Shown piece after piece: positions 14,810 to 24,386 of a stretch of DNA of 29,245 nucleotides (position 1 is its first letter; each line of letters begins with the position of its first letter). Both the position numbers and the translations under genes were made by a program. The stretch is from a virus, in IMG/VR virus record IMGVR_UViG_3300025687_000218, positions 1-29,245 of that record; one strand, 5' to 3'. The notes under the pieces are model-generated. The model saw only the letters and a program-made list of their open reading frames with translations, did not search any database and was not told the origin of the DNA.

Positions 14810-16221
14810 TGCCTGTAATAGGAACTTCTGGATCTTTAGCGATAGTTAAAGCATTAAATGTTGGTGCTCCAGTCAAATATTGGATCTTACAGTTAAATGA
14901 TGCTGATTATCTTATTCAAAACTTAGTTATAACGGATAACAATCAGATAATATCAACATCTTATAATTCTAGCACTACAAACAAAATATATGTTATAAAA
15001 ACTAACCAAGCAACTGGATTACCTATAATAACACAAGAAACAAATGTTGTAAGTCCTAAAACTTTCATGCAGGATGGTCCTATAACTATTGCTGACAATA
15101 AGGTTTTTGCTGCTCCGCATTTTGATATTCCATTCGGATTAGGAGGTAATAGTTCAGCAGGTACATTGATAACAAGCATTGATTTAAATGTACAAGATTA
15201 TTACGATGATTCTGCTAATGTCTTTGGTCCTACAGGTAATTCTGTAAACTATAGAAGAGCATGGTCAATATTGGCAAATTCTGTTTCTGATTATTGGATA
15301 GCAGGTGTTATCAATGAAAGATCAAATGCTAACGCTAATCTGTTTAAAGCATATCTTACCAATTTTAACTCAAATACAAAAGTAACGACAAAAGTATTTT
15401 CAGATCCTCAACCAGCATCACAAGGTATATTCAGTCAAATGAAATATACTGATGATGGTAATATTGTTTTATTCACATCTTATGGTACTGCGAATAGCGT
15501 TAACCAGTTTACATCTGTTTACAAATATGATGTAGCGAATGGTAATATAGCATGGGAAAATAGATATCCTAGAGCAAATACTCAGCAAATAAATGGTAGC
15601 GTTATAGATGGTAAAGATGGTTATATATATGCTACATTTGCTGTAGGTTTTAATGCTAATGCTACTAATCAAGGATTATACCTATATAAGTATAATGCTA
15701 ATAATGGATCTACTATATTTTCTAAAAAACTTAGCAACTCAAGTGGATTTGCTAATAGTCGTATTTCTACAAATTATACTGGTAATATTTATTTAGGGGT
15801 TTATAACGCAGGAGGAGCACCTCGATTACAATATATTATAGACCTAGATACTAACGGTAATATAAACTACCAAAGAAGTATATCTAATGTTAACGATCTT
15901 TATGGTTGTGAGTATAAAAATCAAAACTTGTATTTGATAGGTGATGCTAGAAGTCCAACTGGAAATGTTACTACTAGAAGCGCCACTTATCTTAAATTAC
16001 CTGCTGATGGAACAATATTAGGTACAGGAACTTATAACGTACACGCAAATCTTTCTATCGTATATTCTAACTCAAATGTATTCACAAGCAATACAGGAAG
16101 TATTGCTACAGTATTACCAACATCATTTACTGTAGGAAATGCTATCAGTACTCCTTATATAACTTTGACACCTAGTGTAAACTCATCAATACTGACTACA
16201 ACTTATATTGATATTACATAA
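14809..16221 (+). CDS. Beta-propeller-like virion/receptor-binding protein
   Basis: This 470-residue protein contains irregular repeats of PQQ/WD-like strands, such as VYKYDVANGNIAWENRYP, LYLYKYNANNGSTIFSKKL and YIIDLDTNGNINYQRSIS. Each has the strand-turn-strand layout of a beta-propeller blade. The protein probably contacts host glycans or proteins, an inference from its place among fibre genes. Base use looks more AT-rich than in flanking genes (many TCT, GCT and ATA codons), which may reflect recent acquisition or rapid exchange of the adsorption module. Its TAA stop overlaps the promoter-like box at 16217. Confidence 0.55.
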   Translation: MPVIGTSGSLAIVKALNVGAPVKYWILQLNDADYLIQNLVITDNNQIISTSYNSSTTNKIYVIKTNQATGLPIITQETNVVSPKTFMQDGPITIADNKVFAAPHFDIPFGLGGNSSAGTLITSIDLNVQDYYDDSANVFGPTGNSVNYRRAWSILANSVSDYWIAGVINERSNANANLFKAYLTNFNSNTKVTTKVFSDPQPASQGIFSQMKYTDDGNIVLFTSYGTANSVNQFTSVYKYDVANGNIAWENRYPRANTQQINGSVIDGKDGYIYATFAVGFNANATNQGLYLYKYNANNGSTIFSKKLSNSSGFANSRISTNYTGNIYLGVYNAGGAPRLQYIIDLDTNGNINYQRSISNVNDLYGCEYKNQNLYLIGDARSPTGNVTTRSATYLKLPADGTILGTGTYNVHANLSIVYSNSNVFTSNTGSIATVLPTSFTVGNAISTPYITLTPSVNSSILTTTYIDIT

Positions 16222-16229
16222 ATAGATTT
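16217..16229 (+). promoter_or_regulatory. T4-late-like promoter box
   Basis: CATAAATAGATTT at 16217-16229 overlaps the stop of the propeller-like gene. Its predicted +1 is near 16230, four bases before the leader hairpin at 16234-16264. It would drive the last fibre genes from 16286 onwards. Confidence 0.45.
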
Positions 16230-16233
16230 ATAC

Positions 16234-16264
16234 ACCTTAGACTTGCGAGATAGCATACTAAGGT
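16234..16264 (+). promoter_or_regulatory. Leader hairpin before 16286 gene
   Basis: ACCTTAG (16234-16240) and CTAAGGT (16258-16264) are perfect inverse complements separated by 17 bases. If transcription starts at the predicted +1 near 16230, this hairpin forms the very 5' end of the mRNA. Such 5' hairpins often protect phage mRNAs from decay. The ribosome site (GAGG/GGAG) remains free downstream. Confidence 0.45.
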
Positions 16265-16285
16265 CAACAACGCGAGGAAGCGGAG

Positions 16286-20150
<3,865 letters not shown>

Positions 20151-20151
<1 letters not shown>

Positions 20152-20363
20152 TGGAAAGTCTAATAGCGTGGGTAAAGGCATTACCTGGTTGGTTATCCAC
20201 GTTATTTGACGTATTGTTGATCACTGTGATTTTCGTCACAGCGTTCACATTGATACTTGGAGTATGGCTTGGATTCTGTATCACACGCAAGCGCATGAAC
20301 AGCATTGTAGAGTTACAGTTCTTACCACCCAAGATAACATTTAAAGATAAGCAACCTGAATAA
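20151..20363 (+). CDS. Small single-pass membrane protein, holin-like candidate
   Basis: This 70-residue protein has an amphipathic N-terminus (MESLIAWVKALPGWLSTLFD), one clear membrane segment at about residues 21-44 (VLLITVIFVTAFTLILGVWL) and a basic, polar C-terminus. Its place at the end of the fibre cluster is a common site for lysis genes, so a holin or spanin-like role is possible. No endolysin lies beside it, which weakens that view. The ATG overlaps the upstream stop (TAATG), and the stop codon overlaps the promoter-like box at 20359. Confidence 0.65.
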
Positions 20364-20371
20364 ATACACTA
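20359..20371 (+). promoter_or_regulatory. T4-late-like promoter before predicted RNA
   Basis: AATAAATACACTA at 20359-20371 resembles TATAAATACTATT. With T4 late spacing, where the last A of the box is at -6, +1 falls on 20372. That is the first base of an 11-bp inverted repeat closing the RNA predicted downstream, and no coding frame follows, which supports RNA-only output. Confidence 0.55.
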
Positions 20372-20465
20372 GTGAGATGACGTTACTTTCTATAGTTCGT
20401 CTCTAATAGTACTTACAATCTACGCCATAGGTTGTGCCGTTAAAATCGTCATCTCACACTTTTTA
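20372..20465 (+). ncRNA. Predicted small structured RNA (about 90 nt)
   Basis: GTGAGATGACG (20372-20382) pairs perfectly with CGTCATCTCAC (20447-20457), enclosing 64 bases. Inside, ACAATC (20415-20420) pairs with GGTTGT (20430-20435), with one G-U pair. ACACTTTTTATTT follows the closing stem and could end transcription. The predicted start of the upstream promoter-like box coincides with the first base of the stem. No ORF spans it. It could be a regulatory or packaging-type RNA, but its function is unknown. A simple long-loop terminator is the alternative reading. Confidence 0.55.
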
Positions 20466-20466
20466 T

Positions 20467-20496
20467 TTGACTACATTATCTCATATAAATATATTT
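20467..20496 (+). promoter_or_regulatory. Overlapping sigma70-like and T4-late-like promoter
   Basis: TTGACT (20467-20472) lies 17 bases before TATATT (20490-20495), and TATAAATATATTT (20484-20496) overlaps the latter. Either reading gives a start near 20497, only about 30 bases upstream of the terminator at 20526. Most transcripts from it would be short unless that terminator is controlled. The stretch is very AT-rich, so chance matches are possible. Confidence 0.35.
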
Positions 20497-20525
20497 GTTA
20501 ATCATATAAAATATATCCTTACTGT

Positions 20526-20562
20526 AGCCCGATACGATTAAAAGTATTGGGCTTTTTATTTT
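20526..20562 (+). terminator. Rho-independent terminator before methyltransferase gene
   Basis: AGCCCGATAC (20526-20535) pairs with GTATTGGGCT (20544-20553), with one G-U pair and an 8-base loop, followed by TTTTATTTT. It is a textbook intrinsic terminator closing the fibre transcription unit and isolating the methyltransferase gene, whose promoter-like box begins at its end. Confidence 0.9.
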
Positions 20563-20574
20563 GTAAATACTATA
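20562..20574 (+). promoter_or_regulatory. T4-late-like box touching a start codon
   Basis: TGTAAATACTATA at 20562-20574 matches TATAAATACTATT except at the second and last positions. Predicted +1 is at 20575, inside the ATG at 20574-20576, so the mRNA may be leaderless. No Shine-Dalgarno sequence precedes this start. Confidence 0.5.
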
Positions 20575-21086
20575 TGGAACTAAAATATAGGCACGATATA
20601 GTCAAACTAGTCAAACATCAAGGTATAGGTATAGAACTTGGTGTCGCTAAGGGCGAGTTCGCAGAACGCATACTTAAATCAAATCATCTTAGTGAGTTTC
20701 ACGGTGTAGACAAATATGATGATCACCACAATGAGCAAGAATACCAAAATACATTGAAACGATTGATGGTATATAAGAACTATACATTACATCGCATGTA
20801 TTTCCATGAAGCATTAGAATTATTTCCAGACAATCATTTTGATTTCATCTACATAGATGGATATGCCCATACTGGACAAGACAATGGTAAGACACTATAT
20901 GATTGGTATGGTAAATGTAAACACAATGGTATATTTGCTGGTGATGACTATACACCACAATACCAAAAGACTATAGACAGTGTAAACAAGTTCGTGAAAG
21001 AACATGATTTAGAACTACATGTTATAAACTGTAGCGAAAATACCGTATGGAGTAGAAATCCTACATGGTACGTGGTCAAGAGATAG
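20574..21086 (+). CDS. Class I SAM-dependent methyltransferase
   Basis: This 170-residue protein carries a Rossmann-type methyltransferase core. Motif I, GIELGVAKGEFAERI, lies at 18-33, the acidic residue after strand 2 is in GVDKYDD (44-50), FDFIYIDGYAHTG is at 89-101 and an NGIFAGDDY strand-turn at 118-126. This layout matches the Methyltransf_24 and TylF-like families, which often methylate sugars or small molecules. The start is ATG 20574: a longer frame from TTG at 20547 would run through the terminator hairpin. It may belong functionally with the glycosyltransferase-like genes further on, as a glycan-modifying enzyme; this is inference. Confidence 0.8.
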   Translation: MELKYRHDIVKLVKHQGIGIELGVAKGEFAERILKSNHLSEFHGVDKYDDHHNEQEYQNTLKRLMVYKNYTLHRMYFHEALELFPDNHFDFIYIDGYAHTGQDNGKTLYDWYGKCKHNGIFAGDDYTPQYQKTIDSVNKFVKEHDLELHVINCSENTVWSRNPTWYVVKR

Positions 21087-21310
21087 TACCCCGAATCGGA
21101 GCCCGTTCGGGATCACACGGGAAAAAAACCTAGATGTACCACCTAGGGAACTCCTGCTACTGCTTACCGAGAAGCATCATTATTATTTAAGTTGAGATGT
21201 AGTAGTTCGTCTACTCGGGAGGCCCTAGCGTATCGGCGTCAGATACGTTGCCACCAAGAGGATTGCCTTAGTTATGCGAGTATGTTACGATACTCTTCAG
21301 TTTCCGTAGC

Positions 21311-21487
21311 CTAGCGGTTGCGCATCAACCCAGACATCTCAATGATATTTAAGATTGTGAAGTTATTACATTTTGTCTTGCGAAATAGGTTACATTCCGC
21401 ATCGTCAACATCTTTAGCACCAACGATCTGTTCCTTGTTGGTGTCATCATCGTCATGATCTGTATATTGTATCAGATATTGTGGCAT
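21311..21487 (-). CDS. Small minus-strand protein (58 aa), probable
   Basis: Reading from ATG at 21487 leftwards, the protein starts MPQYLIQYTDHDDDDTNKEQ and continues IVGAKDVDDAECNLFRKTKC to a strand-like end (FTILNIIEM). The order strand, acidic turn, 'AKDVDDAE' helix and final strand matches small conserved phage proteins of the 'visible in marine T4-like phages' type, so it looks like a real fold. A TTG start at 21520 would add 11 residues. Neither start has a clear ribosome site. It would be the only minus-strand gene, and it sits inside the hairpin-rich region, so a chance ORF remains possible. Confidence 0.45.
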   Translation of the reverse strand: MPQYLIQYTDHDDDDTNKEQIVGAKDVDDAECNLFRKTKCNNFTILNIIEMSGLMRNR

Positions 21488-21540
21488 AAGATAAAAGCCG
21501 ATTCGCGCACACCTCGGCAAACAGTGTAATGAAGGCTAAG

Positions 21541-21612
21541 TACTAACCTCGCGCTAAAATGATCAACATAATATTGGAGTGAATGAGCGCGTTGATCATT
21601 TAATAGTTAGTA
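21541..21612. repeat. Compound inverted repeat
   Basis: An outer 7-bp stem (TACTAAC 21541-21547 with GTTAGTA 21606-21612) encloses a perfect 11-bp stem (AAATGATCAAC 21557-21567 with GTTGATCATTT 21591-21601) and a 23-base loop containing GGAGTGAATGAGCGC. It is the most extensive symmetric structure in the non-coding region. It could be an RNA domain, a protein-binding palindrome or part of an origin. Confidence 0.75.
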
Positions 21613-21693
21613 TACATGACTTATCTATCAAAGCAAGCATTTTTGGTAAAATAGCCAAAAACACACCTTATTCCATACTTTTTTATTGGATCG

Positions 21694-21706
21694 TGTAAAT
21701 AGTACT
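21694..21706 (+). promoter_or_regulatory. T4-late-like box inside non-coding region
   Basis: TGTAAATAGTACT at 21694-21706 keeps the TAAATA core and predicts +1 at 21707. No ORF follows for 540 bases, but several hairpins and a strong terminator-like stem at 22086 do. It may start a non-coding RNA of about 400 nt. Confidence 0.35.
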
Positions 21707-22085
21707 AGATACTAATACGAACTATAACACGGTTCAACTGCTGGATCCTAGAGTATACAAATACTGACAATATAAGGATCTGGGTCGTAGAAATACGATA
21801 GACGACACAGCAAGTCAAAGTTATAAACCATGTAAACATTGGTCACAGATGCTAACAGGCGTTATTAATCATAACGATACTATTGGATTATAGTAACAAC
21901 TGAACCCAAAAACAAACTGTGATGTCATTGATGATGGCAACGATGAATGGATAAAGTATGTGCTGTTTTACATCCATGGTCCTGGCCGTGTGTTCCCGCT
22001 CACGGGCAGTGAGTGAGTAACAAAAATAATAAAAATATTTTTATATGTATTTGGTCTGTTTTGGTTGACCTGAGTACACAAGTCA

Positions 22086-22140
22086 GTGATGAATGAAGAG
22101 GTCGCTTTCGCTCCCTCTTTTCATTCATCACAGATTTTTA
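22086..22140 (+). terminator. Strong terminator-like hairpin
   Basis: GTGATGAATGAAGAGG (22086-22101) pairs with CCTCTTTTCATTCATCAC (22114-22131), leaving a two-base bulge and a loop around TCGCTTTCGCT. CAGATTTTTATATT follows. The long stem and T-run fit an intrinsic terminator for transcripts crossing the non-coding region. It also shields the downstream promoter at 22212 from read-through. Confidence 0.7.
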
Positions 22141-22151
22141 TATTAATAATT

Positions 22152-22180
22152 TATGGGGTGCGATTTGATCGCAGCCCATA
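22152..22180. repeat. Hairpin with TTG loop
   Basis: TATGGGGTGCGAT pairs with ATCGCAGCCCATA, with one G-G mismatch and a 3-base TTG loop. No T-run follows. It lies between the terminator and the consensus promoter, so it could be an operator-like palindrome or the end of an RNA element. Confidence 0.6.
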
Positions 22181-22211
22181 GATGACTAACATCTGTTGGT
22201 CTCCTTTCTGT

Positions 22212-22240
22212 TTGACATGTAATTTCTTTTCTATTATTAT
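22212..22240 (+). promoter_or_regulatory. Consensus sigma70 promoter, probably early
   Basis: TTGACA (22212-22217), a 17-base spacer and TATTAT (22235-22240) match the bacterial sigma70 consensus at 11 of 12 positions. The ATG of the next gene is at 22247, seven bases after the -10 box, so transcription should begin at or beside the A of ATG, giving a leaderless message. This is the best host-type promoter seen in the window and is likely used early in infection. Confidence 0.8.
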
Positions 22241-22246
22241 CAAGAA

Positions 22247-22708
22247 ATGAAACAAATAGAACTAATTCATGGCAAACATAGCATATCTCTTATACCTCAG
22301 CAATCAGGTAAGACACATGTAGCACGTATTTTTTGTCATACATGTCAGAAATACCTGAATTGGGCTAGTAAAGACATGTATAGGTATTGGTGTAAAAATA
22401 ATTATAAGTCAATGGAGTTAAGTGATTTCTACCAAGATTTTGATAGAAATGGAGATAAAACACCTAAACCAGATATCTTATACATACCAAAAAAAGAAAC
22501 GATAGTTTGGCTAGATGTGAGTTACATAGAAAAAGACAATGCCAAAAACCATGGGGCAAGATGGAGCCCCGGTCATAAGAGTTGGTATACCCACACAGGT
22601 AACCCTGACCTTGAAAGTCTCATGCGTTATGTTAGGGTAGAAGATATGGCAGAGATATATGAATATATCAATAGTAAAGGCAATGATTTTGCTTACTATG
22701 ATAAATAA
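22247..22708 (+). CDS. CxxC-motif protein with DUF5710-like domain
   Basis: This 153-residue protein joins two parts. Residues 17-50 (LIPQQSGKTHVARIFCHTCQ onwards) have a CxxC knuckle with a following YLNWASKD, a pattern common in small phage proteins. Residues 84-117 (TIVWLDVSYIEKDNAKNHGA then RWSPGHKSWY) fit the DUF5710-like motif 'LDVPxxEKDxAKxxGARWxxxxKxWY', thought to occur in nucleic-acid-related enzymes. It is the first gene behind the consensus promoter and has no ribosome site, suggesting leaderless translation. An early DNA- or RNA-binding role is plausible but unproven. Confidence 0.65.
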   Translation: MKQIELIHGKHSISLIPQQSGKTHVARIFCHTCQKYLNWASKDMYRYWCKNNYKSMELSDFYQDFDRNGDKTPKPDILYIPKKETIVWLDVSYIEKDNAKNHGARWSPGHKSWYTHTGNPDLESLMRYVRVEDMAEIYEYINSKGNDFAYYDK

Positions 22709-22712
22709 TATT
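22700..22712 (+). promoter_or_regulatory. T4-late-like box before 22727 gene
   Basis: GATAAATAATATT at 22700-22712 overlaps the TAA stop of the upstream gene and predicts +1 at 22713, just before a TAGGAGACG ribosome site. The transcript leader would be about 14 bases. Confidence 0.4.
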
Positions 22713-22726
22713 AGGAGACGAAACAA

Positions 22727-23155
22727 ATGGCAAAACAAATCAACTACGACCCGAAAACAACTAACGCACGTACTCAATATAACAAGATTGATGTTAATGA
22801 TATGGCATTTGTACAGGGAGAACTTGTCAGATATATGGCATTGATGAGCGAACTCAAACGTCATAGGAACCGTGACATACAGAATATCATCAATCAATGG
22901 TATACTAAAAAGACAAGAACATTACCAAAATCAAGTACTGGCGAGAATAGTCCTGAGACATTCATCAGTGGCTTATTGAATAATCTGATGTTTGGAACAC
23001 AGAATGATCTTAGTCAAGTACAGATGGACGCATTAGAGAACATCAGTGCGAACATGGAACTTGTCTATGATGCTGTCAAAGGACTACAGTTACAACCAAA
23101 TAGTCCTGACATAGAAAAGATTGAGTTCAGGCAAAGATTGTTTACGCTGACTTGA
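22727..23155 (+). CDS. Hypothetical protein (142 aa)
   Basis: The product is a mostly helical, soluble protein with no recognised domain. It opens MAKQINYDPKTTNARTQYNK, contains helical segments at about 26-60 (MAFVQGELVRYMALMSELKR) and a second helical half (LSQVQMDALENISANMELVY). A good GGAGAC ribosome site precedes the ATG. It lies in the accessory block with a zinc-knuckle protein downstream. An 8-bp inverted repeat (AAAGATTG 23133-23140, CAATCTTT 23164-23171) flanks its stop and may act as a weak terminator. Confidence 0.7.
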   Translation: MAKQINYDPKTTNARTQYNKIDVNDMAFVQGELVRYMALMSELKRHRNRDIQNIINQWYTKKTRTLPKSSTGENSPETFISGLLNNLMFGTQNDLSQVQMDALENISANMELVYDAVKGLQLQPNSPDIEKIEFRQRLFTLT

Positions 23156-23192
23156 TCAACAATCAATCTTTCATCTTAAGTTATTCATCTTC

Positions 23193-23205
23193 TATAAATA
23201 CAATA
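23193..23205 (+). promoter_or_regulatory. Best T4-late-like promoter, leaderless gene start
   Basis: TATAAATACAATA at 23193-23205 matches the T4 late consensus TATAAATACTATT at 11 of 13 positions, including the full TATAAATA box. Predicted +1 is 23206, inside the ATG at 23205-23207. The same geometry (TAAATAC, two bases, TATGG or ATATGG) occurs at 20562. Confidence 0.6.
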
Positions 23206-23396
23206 TGGATGATGATGAAATATTGTCAATACTAGGCAAACTATACACACGCAAGCGCAATGGTTGGTTTATCACTGGTTATAGATGTCCTTTCTGTAAT
23301 AAACATTACCATACACTACGCAAAGAATTGTATAGTCATGTTAGATCATGCGAAGGACCTAAAGACAAGAAAACTTATTACACAGATGAGGATTGA
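23205..23396 (+). CDS. Small C2HC zinc-finger protein
   Basis: This 63-residue protein has C28, C31, H45 and C49 in the spacing C-x2-C-x13-H-x3-C (YRCPFCNKHYHTLRKELYSH), a likely zinc-binding knuckle. The N-terminus is acidic and the C-terminus charged. Such small finger proteins in phages can act as transcription or nuclease cofactors, but no specific role is shown. There is no ribosome site before its ATG, and the promoter-like box places +1 at the start codon, so it may be translated from a leaderless mRNA. The stop is two bases before the next start. Confidence 0.7.
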   Translation: MDDDEILSILGKLYTRKRNGWFITGYRCPFCNKHYHTLRKELYSHVRSCEGPKDKKTYYTDED

Positions 23397-23398
23397 AC

Positions 23399-23542
23399 AT
23401 GCCAGTACATGAAGTCAGAAATAAAAGTGGTAAGATCATAGGATACAGGTACGGACAGACCGGTAAACTCTACAAAAAGCGTGAAGACGCAGAGAAACAA
23501 GCCCGTGCGATTTATGCTAGTGGATATAGAGAAAAGCAATAG
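23399..23542 (+). CDS. Small basic conserved phage protein (47 aa)
   Basis: This short frame runs from ATG 23399 to TAG 23540-23542. The product opens MPVHEVRNKSGKIIGYRYGQ and ends with an AEKQARAIYASGYREK helix. The order 'GYRYGxxGKLYKKREDAExQxRAIYASGY' is a pattern found in many short phage proteins of unknown function, often near structural or packaging genes. Its end overlaps the next gene by 29 bases. It has no obvious ribosome site, so it is probably translated by coupling with the zinc-finger gene two bases upstream. Confidence 0.7.
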   Translation: MPVHEVRNKSGKIIGYRYGQTGKLYKKREDAEKQARAIYASGYREKQ

Positions 23543-24128
23543 CGCCTGCGTGATAGGTAATGGTCTCAGTCGTGTAGTCTTTGACTTACATGAGATACAT
23601 GCCGTCATGACTACCTATGGATGTAACGCATTGTATAGAGATTTCATGCCAGACTATCTGATCAGTCTAGATCAACACATGGTTGGTGAGATATTAGACA
23701 AGCGTGTACATTATCAGACAAAGTTCTATACGCAATATAGCCAGAAATGTAGAAATAGGATGAACAACGGAGAACCTATAAATTTCGTCACGCAAGATCA
23801 ATTTATAGGTGATAGCGGTAGTGGTGCTATCAGATTAGCAGCACAGAATGGTCATAAGACCATATACATGATAGGATTCGATTATACAGGGCATACTACC
23901 AAGATAGAGAACGTATATCATGGTACACCTAACTATAGCGCAGGTCCTATCACCATGAGTTGCGAATATTTGTTGCGCCAGTTTGAATCACGATTGAATC
24001 ACCATGTACAGACATATAGTGATGTTAAGTTCATACATGTACGTCATGGTAATCATCTGATCTGTAAGCAAAAGAATTTCACAGCCATATCAAGGGAACA
24101 ATTCAACGACTTATTAGGAGAATATTAA
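23514..24128 (+). CDS. GNG-motif protein, GT42/DUF115-like (copy 1)
   Basis: From ATG 23514 this is a 204-residue protein; a GTG at 23481 would add 11 residues. The N-terminal strand-loop CVIGNGLSRVVFDLHEI, then YGCNALYRDFMPDYLISLD and the later DSGSGAIRLAAQNGHKTIYM plus IGFDY follow the order seen in CstI/CstII-type GT42 sialyltransferases and DUF115 proteins (GNGPSL, CNxxY, SGxxA, GxDF). A sugar-nucleotide-binding Rossmann fold is therefore plausible. It is a paralogue of the 25130 protein, and both share all these blocks. The substrate is unknown, and a non-enzymatic function is possible. Confidence 0.6.
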   Translation: MLVDIEKSNSACVIGNGLSRVVFDLHEIHAVMTTYGCNALYRDFMPDYLISLDQHMVGEILDKRVHYQTKFYTQYSQKCRNRMNNGEPINFVTQDQFIGDSGSGAIRLAAQNGHKTIYMIGFDYTGHTTKIENVYHGTPNYSAGPITMSCEYLLRQFESRLNHHVQTYSDVKFIHVRHGNHLICKQKNFTAISREQFNDLLGEY

Positions 24129-24386
24129 ATGAACAGATATGTGTTACACAAAGCAGAAGACGGCATCGTATGGGTCAGCATACAACCATTGATGCAGGAT
24201 GTCTTAGAAGCATTAGACAAAGCAAAGAACATCAAGACAGATGGTCTTGATGACGATGACAAGAAAGGTGTAGATTTCACCGTGTTGACCATGGAGGGAG
24301 TCTATCAGTTCTTAGGCAGTTTATTGACAGAAGCAAACTTAAAAGAACTTGTAGAAAAAGAAGATAAAAAGAAGGAGTTACACTGA
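24129..24386 (+). CDS. Small hypothetical protein (85 aa)
   Basis: The product is a charged, mostly helical protein beginning MNRYVLHKAEDGIVWVSIQP. An acidic loop with DGLDDDDKKG lies near residues 39-48, and the C-terminus is K/E rich. No domain is recognised. The ATG directly follows the stop of the upstream gene and has an AGGAGAATATTAA ribosome site. Its stop overlaps the next start as TGATG. It lies in the run of genes leading to the terminase pair. Confidence 0.65.
   Translation: MNRYVLHKAEDGIVWVSIQPLMQDVLEALDKAKNIKTDGLDDDDKKGVDFTVLTMEGVYQFLGSLLTEANLKELVEKEDKKKELH

Larger units (their letters stand above)
21087..22246. other. 1.16-kb mainly non-coding, hairpin-rich region
   Basis: Apart from one probable minus-strand gene, no coding frame of note lies here, in a genome otherwise nearly free of gaps. 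Simple stems found by eye include 21090-21111 (CCCGAA/TTCGGG), 21227-21249 (AGCGTATC/GATACGTT), 21278-21295 (GAGTAT/ATACTC), 21316-21330 (GGTTG/CAACC) and a compound stem at 21541-21612. Others are 21640-21661 (TTTTTGG/CCAAAAA), 21743-21781 (GGATCC/GGATCT around AGTAT-ACAA-ATACT), 21785-21798 (TCGTA-GAAA-TACGA) and 21861-21875 (GTTAT/ATAAC). Two strong hairpins close it at 22086 and 22152. It may encode one or more structured RNAs, an origin, or both. I found no tRNA. Confidence 0.6.

Noticed and set aside
20547-20573. TTG-start extension of the methyltransferase
   Set aside because: It would begin inside the intrinsic terminator hairpin and T-run and has no ribosome site; ATG 20574 begins the conserved fold.
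21301-21335. tRNA-like 5' half (GTAGCCTAGCGGTTGCGC)
   Set aside because: The D-arm does not pair properly, and there is no anticodon arm, T-arm or acceptor partner nearby.
22659-22844. 61-codon plus-strand frame overlapping 22247 and 22727 genes
   Set aside because: It is out of frame with both better-supported genes and spans their boundary, and it has no recognisable protein features.
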